The notes under the pieces: generated by a model | The model's database searches: none | The model's input: the letters and a program-made list of their open reading frames with translations, nothing else | Told to the model about the DNA's origin: nothing | Made by a program: the position numbers and the translations under genes | Shown here: in pieces, positions 1 through 8,672 of the stretch | Layout: every line of letters starts with the position of its first letter | Numbering within the stretch: position 1 is the stretch's first letter | DNA from: Micavibrio sp. UBA6145 | Lineage (GTDB): Bacteria > Pseudomonadota > Alphaproteobacteria > Micavibrionales > UBA1664 | Direction: 5' to 3' | Length of the DNA stretch: 64,000 bases | Assembly: GCA_002423205.1 (NCBI GenBank) | Contig: DIUZ01000002.1 | Span: forward strand, 62,001-126,000

Positions 1-1
1 G

Positions 2-220
2 CACACCCGCCGCTTCGTTTCGTCGTTCTTCATGATGAACAAGCCGGTTGCCGTGTACGGCGAAGCGAATAAAATTCTGGAAGCCAACCAGTTCGCCGGC
101 GCTAACGCCGCGCACATGACCTACGAAGACAACGAAATGCTGGTGAAGGCCGCTGCTGACATGCTGGTGCATTTTGAAACCGCCCAGCGCAACGTCATCG
201 TCGAAGCCGAAGCCGCTTAA
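2..220 (+). CDS. C-terminal fragment of an unidentified protein
   Basis: An open frame runs from the window edge to a TAA at 218-220, giving about 72 residues. The first visible in-frame ATG is at 32, but the frame is already open before it (HTRRFVSSFF), so this is the tail of a longer gene. The tail is soluble-looking and helical and ends in an acidic, alanine-rich stretch (VEAEAA). prfB starts 18 bases downstream, so the two are probably co-transcribed. I do not recognise the family: the fragment lacks a diagnostic motif, and it does not resemble the C-terminus of PBP1A, a common neighbour of prfB in alphaproteobacteria. Confidence 0.55.
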   Translation, partial: HTRRFVSSFFMMNKPVAVYGEANKILEANQFAGANAAHMTYEDNEMLVKAAADMLVHFETAQRNVIVEAEAA

Positions 221-238
221 GATCAGGAAACAAAAGAC

Positions 239-1352
239 GTGAAAGCAGAAAACCAGGCAATCATCGATGCGATCGGCGCATCCCTTGAATTGCTGAGGAG
301 GCATCTTTGACTGGGATGTCGCGCTTTCCCGTCTCGATGAACTGAACGCCCTCGCGGAAGATCCTAATCTCTGGAACGACGCGGCCAAGGCGCAGGCCCT
401 GATGCGCGAGCGCACGACGCTCGCCAACCGCATCGGTGCCGTCAAAAAAATTCAGAACGAACTGGCTGACAATATCGGCCTGATCGAAATGGGCGAAGCC
501 GAAGGCGATGCCGGTATTGTCGCCGAGGCTGAGAAGGCGCTCGTCGCCATCAGGGAAGACGCCGCCAAGAAAGAACTGGAATCGCTTCTCTCCGGCGAGG
601 CCGACGCCAACTCCGCCTATCTTGAAGTCAACGCCGGTGCCGGTGGCACTGAGGCGCAGGACTGGTCGTCGATGTTGCTGCGCATGTATGTGCGCTGGGC
701 CGAACAGCATGATTACAAGGTCACGATCCTGGACCAGTCTGACGGCGAGGAAGCGGGCATCAAATCCGCCACTATCGAAATTCAGGGCCCGAACGCCTAT
801 GGCTGGCTCAAATCCGAAAACGGCGTGCACCGCCTTGTGCGTATTTCGCCGTTCGATTCAAATGCCCGTCGCCACACTTCATTCGCGTCCGTCGGCGTAT
901 CGCCCATCATTGACGACACGATCAATATCGAGATTCTGGACAAAGACCTGAAGGTCGACACATACCGCGCATCGGGTGCCGGCGGCCAGCACGTCAACCG
1001 GACCGACTCGGCCATCCGTATCACCCACATTCCGACCGGCATCATCGTCGCCTGCCAGGCCGACCGCTCGCAGCACAAGAACCGCGCCAGCGCCATGAGC
1101 ATGCTCAAAGCCCGCATTTACGAGCAGGAACTGAAAAAACGCGAGGACGCCAAGATGGCCGCCCACGGCGAGAAAACCGATATCGGTTTCGGCCACCAGA
1201 TCCGGTCCTACGTTCTGGCCCCGTACCAGCTGATCAAGGATCTGCGCACGGAAGTCGAAACCAACCAGTCCGATGACGTGCTGAACGGCGACATCGACAT
1301 GTTCCTGGAAGCCTCGCTGGCGGCCAAGCTCATGAAAGAAAAGACCGCTTAA
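239..1352 (+). CDS. prfB: Peptide chain release factor 2 (RF2), made by programmed +1 frameshift
   Basis: RF2 reads UGA and UAA stop codons in the ribosomal A site and triggers peptide release. A GTG at 239, preceded by AGGAAA, opens a 23-codon leader frame ending LLRRHL and then TGA at 308-310. The body continues in the +1 frame from GAC at 309 (DWDVALSRLDELNALAEDP) to TAA at 1350-1352, giving about 370 residues when joined; E. coli RF2 has 365. The RF2-specific SPF tripeptide that recognises the stop codon is in RISPFDSNARR, and the catalytic GGQ is in GAGGQHVNR near residue 248. Without the frameshift only a 23-residue peptide would form, so this is a regulated join rather than a sequencing error or pseudogene. 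Confidence 0.97.
296..311 (+). other. prfB programmed +1 frameshift signal
   Basis: An internal Shine-Dalgarno-like AGGAGG (296-301) lies three bases before CTTTGAC (305-311). This matches the E. coli prfB arrangement (AGGGGG, three bases, CTTTGAC). The ribosome pauses at the poorly recognised UGA when RF2 is scarce and slips from CUU to UUU, so RF2 autoregulates its own synthesis. The AGGAGG here is a better match to the anti-SD than the E. coli version. Confidence 0.95.
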
Positions 1353-1406
1353 CAACATCTTGTCAGCCCTTGGCGGGCTATTGCGCAGGGGGTAAACTGC
1401 GCTCCG

Positions 1407-3065
1407 ATGCAATCTCTCTCCCGATTCGCACTGTTGGCCTGCCTGTCCGCCTTTGTGGTGGCGCTGCCCGCCTATGCCGCGCCCAAATCGGCGGCCCCCA
1501 ACTTAATCGAAGCCGTGCGTTCCCCGGTCGCCAAGCCCATGTCGGCATGGCTGGTCGGTCCGTCGCAGGCATCCGCATTTGACGCCAAGGACCACCCGGA
1601 CCAGCAGGGCTGCCTGATGGTCGCTGAATTCGACAACGGCATGATCGTGGGCATCCACGCCCGCAAGGCCGGCATCGTAGGCATGACCGTCGATACCCGC
1701 CAGCAAAACCTGACCGCCGGTCAGGCATCAACCGTGGGCCTGAACCTCGCCAGCGATTCCTACACGATGGATGCGGTCGCGACCGACGCATCCACCCTGT
1801 CCCTGTCGCTGGACCAGGCGGGCGGCGGAAAAAAATTTGTTGAGCGCCTGACGGACCTCGGCAATTTCCGCCTGCTGATCGACCAGAAACCATATTACTT
1901 CGCGACCACGGGTTTTACCGATGGTCTCGCCCGTTTGCAGGAATGCATGGGCGCAAATATGACCGTACCCGTGGTCGTCACCGGCCCCGGTGTCACGGCG
2001 GGCAAGATCACGCGCGACACGCCTATTGAAACCATGCGGGTTGATACCGCCGGCACCAAAACGCCGCTGGCGCTGGCCATGCCCAATCTTATTCCGACCG
2101 GCTACCGCTTCGTGCTGGACGATGTCGACCCGATGACGCCCATCTCATGGCAGCCGGGCGACGACTGGGTCAATGTCATGCGCAACGCGCTGACTGCGCC
2201 GGGTCTGAAGATGTCGGTCAAGGATAACGTGGTACGCATTTCACAACGTGTCAGCGGTAACGAACCTGTCATCGAAACGCAGCAATCCCCGGATGAGCAG
2301 GCCGCCGAAACCGTCGTCACCGGCAGTGACGGCACATGGGTTGCCAGCGCCGGTGAGAATCTCGGCAGCGTGCTGCAGACCTGGGGTATGATGGCGGGCG
2401 TGAATGTGGAGGTCGACCTGATGGGCGATCTTGTCCTGCCGCGCGACGTGCAATACGAAGGCAATTTCAACGACGCCGTGCAGCAATTGCTGGCCCAGTA
2501 CAGCGGCAAGAACAAACCCGTGACCATAATGACCGGCGGTCAGAAATCACCGGCAAAAGCCGCCCCGTCGCGCAGCAAAGTCGATGCCGAACCCGCGCCC
2601 GCCCGCAACAGTTTCACCACCCGTACCGATACATGGAGACCGCGTTCGCCCGTGGCCCTCAAGGCCATGGAAAAACAGCGCATGAAACAGATGGAGCCGA
2701 TTGGCGATACCGCCAAATCCGCCAAGGCCCAGCCCGTGGTGGATGAAACCGTCAAAAAATCATCCAAAAAAACCGCATCCAAAGCGCCCAAGCCCTCGGC
2801 CACCGGCACGTGGGAAGCCCTGCGCGGTACATCCCTGCGCGATATATTCGAACACTGGGGTGAGAAGGCCGGCGTAAGGGTCGTGTGGATGACGGAAGAA
2901 AATTACCCGCTGCCCGAGACCTTCAAACAGAAGGGTAAATTCGAGGACGCCGTGGCCAGGGTTCTGGCCCAGTACAAGGATCAGGGCAGCCGCCCGGCCG
3001 GGCAGTTGAATCAGGACCCGGATACCGGGGAAAAAGCCTTGATTATCAAAAGCTCAGCCTTCTGA
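1407..3065 (+). CDS. Exported protein with two TcpQ-like C-terminal domains
   Basis: This 552-residue protein begins with a Sec-type signal (MQSLSRFALLACLSAFVVAL, cut after AYA). An N-terminal domain of about 170 residues has no family I recognise. Two related modules follow, at about 304-375 and 465-552. Each has the pattern GTW, then L..vl..Wg..agv.v, then a short loop, then F.dAv..lLaqY, as in the TcpQ/PilL C-terminal family of pilus and type IV secretion envelope proteins. A lysine/proline-rich linker separates them. The neighbour at 3179 is another exported protein, so the two may form one envelope assembly. The TcpQ resemblance was judged by eye; the role is inferred. Confidence 0.7.
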   Translation: MQSLSRFALLACLSAFVVALPAYAAPKSAAPNLIEAVRSPVAKPMSAWLVGPSQASAFDAKDHPDQQGCLMVAEFDNGMIVGIHARKAGIVGMTVDTRQQNLTAGQASTVGLNLASDSYTMDAVATDASTLSLSLDQAGGGKKFVERLTDLGNFRLLIDQKPYYFATTGFTDGLARLQECMGANMTVPVVVTGPGVTAGKITRDTPIETMRVDTAGTKTPLALAMPNLIPTGYRFVLDDVDPMTPISWQPGDDWVNVMRNALTAPGLKMSVKDNVVRISQRVSGNEPVIETQQSPDEQAAETVVTGSDGTWVASAGENLGSVLQTWGMMAGVNVEVDLMGDLVLPRDVQYEGNFNDAVQQLLAQYSGKNKPVTIMTGGQKSPAKAAPSRSKVDAEPAPARNSFTTRTDTWRPRSPVALKAMEKQRMKQMEPIGDTAKSAKAQPVVDETVKKSSKKTASKAPKPSATGTWEALRGTSLRDIFEHWGEKAGVRVVWMTEENYPLPETFKQKGKFEDAVARVLAQYKDQGSRPAGQLNQDPDTGEKALIIKSSAF

Positions 3066-3178
3066 TGCACGAATGCCGCAGATGCGGTTTTCGCCTTAAC
3101 TTCCGCTTCCAAACTTAACCCGACGCAGATATCCTTTACGCACGGCGAAAATCCGCCGTTACGAGAGGTTTTAAATCC

Positions 3179-6013
3179 ATGGTTTCGCGCAACAATCTGC
3201 TGGCCCTTCTGGGCGTCGGTGTTTCTGCTTTTGTCCTGTCTGCGTCGGGGGTGCTTGCCGCCGAAGACGCGCACATCAAACGCCTGGCAAAAGCCGCAAG
3301 CGCCAGCACCGTACCCGGTGATGACGCCGAATTGGTGACCGAACGCGCGCGTCGCATCGCCGCCGAAAAAATGGTGGCTGAACTTCAATCGCGCACCACC
3401 GCCGCTGACGGTGAATTGATCCGCGCGCAGCAACAGCTCGCGGGCGCAACCGCCGGCAAAAACAAAGTCGGCGCCAGCGAAGACGAAATCAAACGCTACC
3501 AGGACGAAATCACCAAACTGGATGCCCAGATCGCGCAGATGGAATCATCACGCGCACAAACCAATAAACAGATTGCTGAACTGCAGGCGCAACTCTCCCG
3601 CATCGGCAACACCAATGAAATCCGCCAGCAGGTGGATATCGAGCGCGCACGCCGCGAAGCATCCGAACGCGCGATGGCTGAACTGCAATCTTCATCGCAG
3701 GGCCGCGACCAGGAAGTCGCGCGTCTGCAGCAGCAACTCGCAACCGTAAAGGCCACGCCCGCAAACGATCCGCAGGCCGCCGTTGAAAAAGCCCGCCGCC
3801 AGGCAACAGAAAATGAATTGCAAAAGGCGAAATCCGTCGCCGGTGCCGCTGACGCTGAAGCCATTCGTCTGGCGAAAGCCAACGCCGCCATGCAACAGCA
3901 GATGACGCAGTTGCAAGCCGCCGCCAGCAACGACAAGGTTGCGCAGATGTCCGCACAACTCGCCACGCTGGAACAACGCAACAGCGAACTGATGGCGCAA
4001 TTACAGGCTGCAAAAACGCAAAACGAAGCTGCCGCCCAAGCCAGCGTCATGACCACCAGCAACGACGCCGCCACCAACCAGAAAATTGCCGAGCTGGGCC
4101 GCAAGGCTGCCGCCGATCAGGCTGAAACGCTGGCACTCCTCGAAGCCGAAAAATCACGCCGCCAGAAACTCGAAGCCCTGCTGGCGCAGGGCGGCAGCGA
4201 AACCGGCAGCAAGGCGGAAGAACTTGCCCGCCATGTTGCGGATTTGAGCCTGCGCAACGCACAGCTTGAAAAACGCCTGAGCAGCGAGCAGGCCTCGCTG
4301 CCCGCATCGACGGATGCGCAAGTGGCCCAGCTGCAAAAACAATTGTCGTCGATGAAAAGCGATAACGCGATGCTGGCTGAAAAACTGGCCGTGCAAAGCA
4401 TGTCCGCAGGCACCGGCGCGCAGGGCGCTGACGCCGAACGCCTTCAAAAACAGGTATCTGTCCTGAAAAGCGATAACGAAATGCTCGCGCAGAAACTGGC
4501 ATCGAAAGCCACGCCTGCCGCGGCCCCGGTTACTGCAACCGCGACGGTTTACTCGGGTGATGACCAGATTGCCAGCGCCCTGGCTGAAACCAAGTCATCG
4601 CTCGCCTCCGTGACGGCTGAGCGTGACGAATACCGCAACCTGCTGCAACGCGAACGCCTGTCGCCCAAGGATACGGGTAAAGCGGCGACACCCACCGAAG
4701 ACGGCACCAATGCGCGTATCGCGGCGCTGGAAGCCGAGCGTGTGGACCTGGCCCGCAAACTTGAATTCGAAAGATCCAAAAACGAAGCGGCCGGCATACC
4801 GTCTGGCGGTGAACCTACGGGCGTCCTGAAAGAATTGCAGGACAAGCTGGCCGACCTTCAGTCGGAAAAGAGCAAGCTGGAAAAACAACTCAAAGTAACG
4901 CAGCAGGACGTCATCGACGCACGCATCAAGGCGCAGAGCGCTGCCGTCGCGTCCACCATGCCTGCAGTGCCCGTGGCTGATGTTCAGGCTCTGGTCAGCG
5001 AGAACAAAAAACTGCAAACCGAACTTGCCGCCGGTGGCCGCAGCGCCAACCCGGAAAGCGGTGCCATGCAAAGCGAGATTGCTTCCCTGCGCGCACAAAA
5101 CCAGGTTCTGGCAAGCGAAGTTAACCAGCGTCTGTCCGCAGCGCCCGACCGCGCGGCTATGGACAACGCTGCCGCTGCGGCCAATTACAAAATGAAGGAA
5201 GCCCAGAACATCGCGCAGGCCTCGGCATCTGCCGATATTCAAAAGGCGCAGACACGCTTCAACGCGGCTGAGTCCGAGAATATCCGCCTTGCGAAAGAAC
5301 TGGCTGCCGCCCGCAACCAGATCGCACAGGTGCAGGCTGCACCGGTACAGGCCGCACCGGTTATGCAGGCTGCCCCCGTTATCGCCGCCGCCGTGCCGGG
5401 TGTTCGGGCATCGCATATCTCGCGCCCCATCAACGATTACGACACGGTCCCCGCATCGCAACCCATGGCACCGATGGTTGTGACCGCCACCGTCGCGCAG
5501 GCCCCGGCCATGATGCCGGTGACGCCGACGCAAGTTGCGTATGCACCGGCCGTCAATGTCGGCCCGTCAGGGTCTGACATCGCGCAGTATCTGCGCCGCG
5601 CCGGTATCCCCATGGTGTCGGGATTTGAAAAGGTCAGCAAGGTTTCAGGCCCGCAATTCGGCGCATTCCGCTGGGACACCGGTACGGTGTTCGGCACGGC
5701 TGAACAGGCCATCATGCAAAGCCCCGGCGGGTTTGAGCAGGCGGTGAATGCGTACCTGGCCAAGACGCGCCAGCGTTGCACCGGCACGTTTGACGAATCC
5801 TTCGATGCCGGCCAGTTCGCCCACAACAAGGACTTCGCGGTCGCCGATGTCGCCTGCGTCATGCCGGACGGCACGGGGGCAGGGGCCGCCATGGTGTTCT
5901 ATTACAAGGACGGCACCTTCAACGTCATCGCCCACGAAGGCGACATTACCCAGTTCGATCAGGCTATGAGCACCCGGGATTCTTTGGCCCGCTTCATGGA
6001 AGGCGTGATCTGA
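3179..6013 (+). CDS. Long exported coiled-coil protein
   Basis: This 944-residue protein starts with a signal peptide (NNLLALLGVGVSAFVLSAS...VLAAED). Residues about 55 to 730 are almost entirely heptad-rich, Gln/Ala/Glu-rich coiled coil. An Ala/Pro/Val-rich linker (QAAPVQAAPVMQAAPVIAA) leads to a compact C-terminal domain at about 795-944 (SDIAQYLRRAGIP ... FNVIAHEGDI) with two cysteines. One coiled-coil block is duplicated around residues 383-440. A GAGAGG ribosome site lies ten bases before the ATG, and a strong hairpin terminator follows at 6032. It probably spans part of the periplasm as a rod with a C-terminal binding domain; I know no named family. Pairing with the upstream TcpQ-like gene is inferred from position and export. 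Confidence 0.75.
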   Translation: MVSRNNLLALLGVGVSAFVLSASGVLAAEDAHIKRLAKAASASTVPGDDAELVTERARRIAAEKMVAELQSRTTAADGELIRAQQQLAGATAGKNKVGASEDEIKRYQDEITKLDAQIAQMESSRAQTNKQIAELQAQLSRIGNTNEIRQQVDIERARREASERAMAELQSSSQGRDQEVARLQQQLATVKATPANDPQAAVEKARRQATENELQKAKSVAGAADAEAIRLAKANAAMQQQMTQLQAAASNDKVAQMSAQLATLEQRNSELMAQLQAAKTQNEAAAQASVMTTSNDAATNQKIAELGRKAAADQAETLALLEAEKSRRQKLEALLAQGGSETGSKAEELARHVADLSLRNAQLEKRLSSEQASLPASTDAQVAQLQKQLSSMKSDNAMLAEKLAVQSMSAGTGAQGADAERLQKQVSVLKSDNEMLAQKLASKATPAAAPVTATATVYSGDDQIASALAETKSSLASVTAERDEYRNLLQRERLSPKDTGKAATPTEDGTNARIAALEAERVDLARKLEFERSKNEAAGIPSGGEPTGVLKELQDKLADLQSEKSKLEKQLKVTQQDVIDARIKAQSAAVASTMPAVPVADVQALVSENKKLQTELAAGGRSANPESGAMQSEIASLRAQNQVLASEVNQRLSAAPDRAAMDNAAAAANYKMKEAQNIAQASASADIQKAQTRFNAAESENIRLAKELAAARNQIAQVQAAPVQAAPVMQAAPVIAAAVPGVRASHISRPINDYDTVPASQPMAPMVVTATVAQAPAMMPVTPTQVAYAPAVNVGPSGSDIAQYLRRAGIPMVSGFEKVSKVSGPQFGAFRWDTGTVFGTAEQAIMQSPGGFEQAVNAYLAKTRQRCTGTFDESFDAGQFAHNKDFAVADVACVMPDGTGAGAAMVFYYKDGTFNVIAHEGDITQFDQAMSTRDSLARFMEGVI

Positions 6014-6031
6014 TTAACCTTTTAAGGGCAG

Positions 6032-6056
6032 AAATGGCGGAATACCGCCGTTTCTT
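6032..6056 (+). terminator. Rho-independent terminator after the coiled-coil gene
   Basis: The stem GGCGG-AATA-CCGCC is flanked by AAAT on the left and GTTTCTT on the right, 19 bases after the stop codon. The AT-rich stretch after it (6057-6120) is the likely promoter area of the EAL gene. Confidence 0.7.
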
Positions 6057-6145
6057 AAAAATTACCTAAAAATTTAATTAAAATTTTCGATAACTTTTTC
6101 CTAACCTTCGATCCGTAGAATGGGGTCAAAGCAGGAAAAAGCATC

Positions 6146-7843
6146 GTGTTCAAAGACCAAACCCTACTCTTCGAAAAAACGCTGGCCGATCTGGGTCAGG
6201 TGGGCTTCTCATGGCGTATCGCCGACGGGAAACTGGAATGGCACGGCAATGCTGCCGTCGTTCTGGGCGTTTCGCAGACGGATATTCCGGGTACGGCCCA
6301 TGATCTCAAGCTTCTGATCAATCCGCAGGATCTCCCCAATTTTATGACCGCCTTGCAGGACCATGCCCATCATCTGGGCACCGCGGGCGAAGACCGTACC
6401 ATTCGCGTCAGTGAACCCTTCCGCATTCGCATGCGTGACGGCACCCAGCGCGCCATGCGTCTGGAAGGCCGTATTGCATGCGAAGAAGAAACCGGCGCGG
6501 CCGTTCTTTCGGGTATCATGATGTACGACCCTGCAACCGCCTATGCGGCCAGCGTCAACGTCCTCTCCACCCGTAACGCTATTTCATCGGCCATCGAACA
6601 CATCCTGCTCAGCCGCTCCAGCGCGGTGCGTAACCGCGGCTATTTCATGGCTCTGGGTCTGGACCGTGTGGGCCTGCTCAATGCCGCACACGGCGCATCT
6701 TTTGTTGATACCGTCCTGGTCGAAGTCGAACACCGCCTCGGCGCGTTTCTCGCGGGCAAGGCTGCCGTCGGACGCATGTCCGGTGACGTATACGGCCTGA
6801 TTTTCGAAGACCTGCCGCACAGCCAGGCTGATGCGCTGGCGGCGGCTTTGCTGCAACTCTTTACCTCCACCCCTGTTTTGACGCTGCATGGCCCGGTTGT
6901 TATCGGTCTGTCGATTGGCGGCGCTGCACTGATCACCACCGACGAAAAAGGCAGCGATGTCGTTGCCCGTGCCGAAGCCGCTTTGGCGCAAGGTAAGAAA
7001 AAAGGCCGTGGCTGCTTTATCGTTTCAAGCCCGCTGACCGAAGAACGCGAAGTGGCCCGCAAGCTTCTGGCTGGTGGTCATGCCGTTTACAAGGCATTGG
7101 AAGAAGGGCGCATGCGCATGGCCTTCCAGCCCGTCATGGACATGGATTCCAAGAACACGATTTTTTATGAAAGCCTGATCCGCATGGTCGACAGCAACGG
7201 CCGCCTTGTGCGCGCTGATGAATTCGTACCCGCGCTGGAGCGTCTGGGCATGATGCGTCTGCTCGATATCTACGCCCTGCATTCCGCGGTCAAGGAACTG
7301 TCCGAATTCCCGAATATCAGCCTGTCCGTCAATGTTTCGCCCATGTCGCTGGTCGATGCCGGCTGGCTGCGGGCTGCGGTGTCGCTGATGTCCAATCGCC
7401 CGGCTGTTGCAAAACGCCTGATCGTCGAAATCACGGAAAGCAGCGCGATGGATGACCTACAATCCGCCGTCCGCGTGCTCAATACGCTGAAAGAACTGGG
7501 CTGCCGCATCGCGCTTGATGATTTCGGCGCGGGCCAGACATCGTTCAGCCAGATCAAGAAACTGTCGGTCGATATCGTCAAGATCGACAAGCATTACATC
7601 CGCAACATCTCGGACCCCGTCAACCAGATCTTCGTCAAATCGCTGCTGGAGCTGGCCGAGCGGCTTGGCCTTCAGACCGTCGCCGAAGGCGCCGAGACTA
7701 TGGAAGAGGCAGAGTTCCTGCGCGATGAAGGTATTCGCAATATTCAGGGTTATGCGTTCGGCTTCCCGTCGATCGAGCGTGTGTGGTTGCCCAAAACGCA
7801 TGAACTGCGTACGACCACACCTAAAACCGCGTCAAACGTTTAA
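6146..7843 (+). CDS. PAS-like / degenerate GGDEF / EAL cyclic-di-GMP phosphodiesterase
   Basis: This 565-residue protein uses a GTG start with AGGAAAAA seven bases upstream. Residues 10-130 resemble a PAS sensor (GFSWRIADGKLEW). Residues 140-300 look like a GGDEF fold whose signature is degraded (MSGDVYGLIFEDL), so diguanylate cyclase activity is unlikely. Residues 320-550 form an EAL domain. Its lead motif reads ESL (Glu342) rather than EAL, but the other metal and catalytic positions are present: SVNVS, VEITES, DDFGAG, KIDK, AEGAE and QGYAFG. It should therefore hydrolyse c-di-GMP to pGpG, possibly gated by the PAS domain. No membrane segment is visible. It is transcribed alone between two terminators. 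Confidence 0.88.
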   Translation: MFKDQTLLFEKTLADLGQVGFSWRIADGKLEWHGNAAVVLGVSQTDIPGTAHDLKLLINPQDLPNFMTALQDHAHHLGTAGEDRTIRVSEPFRIRMRDGTQRAMRLEGRIACEEETGAAVLSGIMMYDPATAYAASVNVLSTRNAISSAIEHILLSRSSAVRNRGYFMALGLDRVGLLNAAHGASFVDTVLVEVEHRLGAFLAGKAAVGRMSGDVYGLIFEDLPHSQADALAAALLQLFTSTPVLTLHGPVVIGLSIGGAALITTDEKGSDVVARAEAALAQGKKKGRGCFIVSSPLTEEREVARKLLAGGHAVYKALEEGRMRMAFQPVMDMDSKNTIFYESLIRMVDSNGRLVRADEFVPALERLGMMRLLDIYALHSAVKELSEFPNISLSVNVSPMSLVDAGWLRAAVSLMSNRPAVAKRLIVEITESSAMDDLQSAVRVLNTLKELGCRIALDDFGAGQTSFSQIKKLSVDIVKIDKHYIRNISDPVNQIFVKSLLELAERLGLQTVAEGAETMEEAEFLRDEGIRNIQGYAFGFPSIERVWLPKTHELRTTTPKTASNV

Positions 7844-7863
7844 GTACCAGTGTCCCAGTAAAT

Positions 7864-7896
7864 GAAAAAGGCCCTCTGTCCGGGGGCCTTTTTTAT
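7864..7896 (+). terminator. Terminator of the EAL gene
   Basis: Inverted repeat AAGGCCC ... GGGCCTT with a T-run (CCTTTTTTAT), starting about 20 bases after the stop codon. Confidence 0.85.
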
Positions 7897-7901
7897 ATCT
7901 T

Positions 7902-8002
7902 ATTTGCGAGGAGCGAAGCGACGTGGCAATCCATACGGCTTATCTGGTCGTACATATGCATGGATTGCTTCGTCGGCCCTTATGGGCCTTCTCGCAATGA
8001 CA
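7902..8002. repeat. Palindromic intergenic repeat element
   Basis: The left arm (TTGCGAGGAGCGAAGCGACG, then TGGCAATCCAT) is mirrored by a right arm (ATGGATTGCTTCGTCGG ... TTCTCGCAATGACA). Together they form an imperfect inverted repeat of about 100 bases that can fold into a long hairpin with a secondary stem (GGCCCTTATGGGCC). The arm sequence is of the CATTGCGAGGAGCGAAGCGACG type that recurs in many bacterial genomes as a dispersed non-coding palindrome. It sits exactly between two tail-to-tail genes. Only one copy is in this window, so copy number cannot be judged here. Confidence 0.7.
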
Positions 8003-8003
8003 A

Positions 8004-8624
8004 TTACTGAATGAGGCCGCGCAGCTCTTCCTGAAGCTTGGTGATATTGGCCTTCAGGGATTTTACGCGCTCATCACGCGATTGCGGCTTGCTGTCTGCC
8101 GTATGACCGGCAGGGGCGGCACCGCCCTTGGCGTCTCCAGCCTTGAACGGGGAAAACATGCCGATGGTCTGCGAGAACATCTCCATGTTTTTACGGTTCA
8201 GTTCCTCGAACGCGCCTGCGCCCGGGATCATGTTCATGCCCGGCATCATGCCGGTAAACGACTTGGACATGGAACTGCGCAGGGTTTCCTGGTGGGTAAC
8301 GAAATTGGCCAGCGCCTGTTCCAGGTAGTTGGGGACCAGACCCTGCATGCCGTCGCCGTAAAACTTGATCAGCTGGCGCAGGAAGTTGGGCGGCAGCATG
8401 GACTGGCCGCGGGATTCCTGTTCAACGATGATCTGGGTCAGGACCTGCTGCGTCAGGTCTTCCGCCGTCTTGGCGTCCTGAACGACGAATTCCTGGCCTT
8501 CCTTGATCATCTCGCACAGATCGTCGAGCGTCACATACGACGAACGGCCGGTGTCGTACAAACGGCGGTTGGCGTATTTCTTGACGATAATGACATCGTC
8601 CTTTTTCTTACGCGGGCGTACCAT
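8004..8624 (-). CDS. phaR: Polyhydroxyalkanoate synthesis regulator PhaR
   Basis: A 206-residue repressor. The N-terminal PHB/PHA accumulation DNA-binding domain is clear (VIIVKKYANRRLYDTGRSSY, then VTLDDLCEMI). It is followed by a PHB-binding segment (LPPNFLRQLIKFYGDGMQ) and a C-terminal Ala/Lys-rich tail ending in a short coiled coil. PhaR represses phasin and pha genes, and releases DNA when it binds nascent PHB granules. The start is the ATG at 8624, with AAGGAG ten bases upstream; the frame stays open far beyond it to 9239, but that part is antisense to the phaC-like gene. It is divergent from the phaC-like gene, and the shared gap holds TGC-type palindromes. Confidence 0.95.
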   Translation of the reverse strand: MVRPRKKKDDVIIVKKYANRRLYDTGRSSYVTLDDLCEMIKEGQEFVVQDAKTAEDLTQQVLTQIIVEQESRGQSMLPPNFLRQLIKFYGDGMQGLVPNYLEQALANFVTHQETLRSSMSKSFTGMMPGMNMIPGAGAFEELNRKNMEMFSQTIGMFSPFKAGDAKGGAAPAGHTADSKPQSRDERVKSLKANITKLQEELRGLIQ

Positions 8625-8672
8625 GACGTGAAACTCCTTGATGATATTGTAGTCGGATATAATTAATATATA

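Noticed and set aside
3066..3178. Hairpin CCGCAGATGCGG with TTTT after the TcpQ-like gene
   Set aside because: A four-base stem is too short to call a terminator; the two envelope genes may be co-transcribed.
4595..5533. 312-codon minus-strand frame with His/Arg/Gly-rich product
   Set aside because: Composition is that of an antisense shadow of the coiled-coil gene, with no ribosome site or family.
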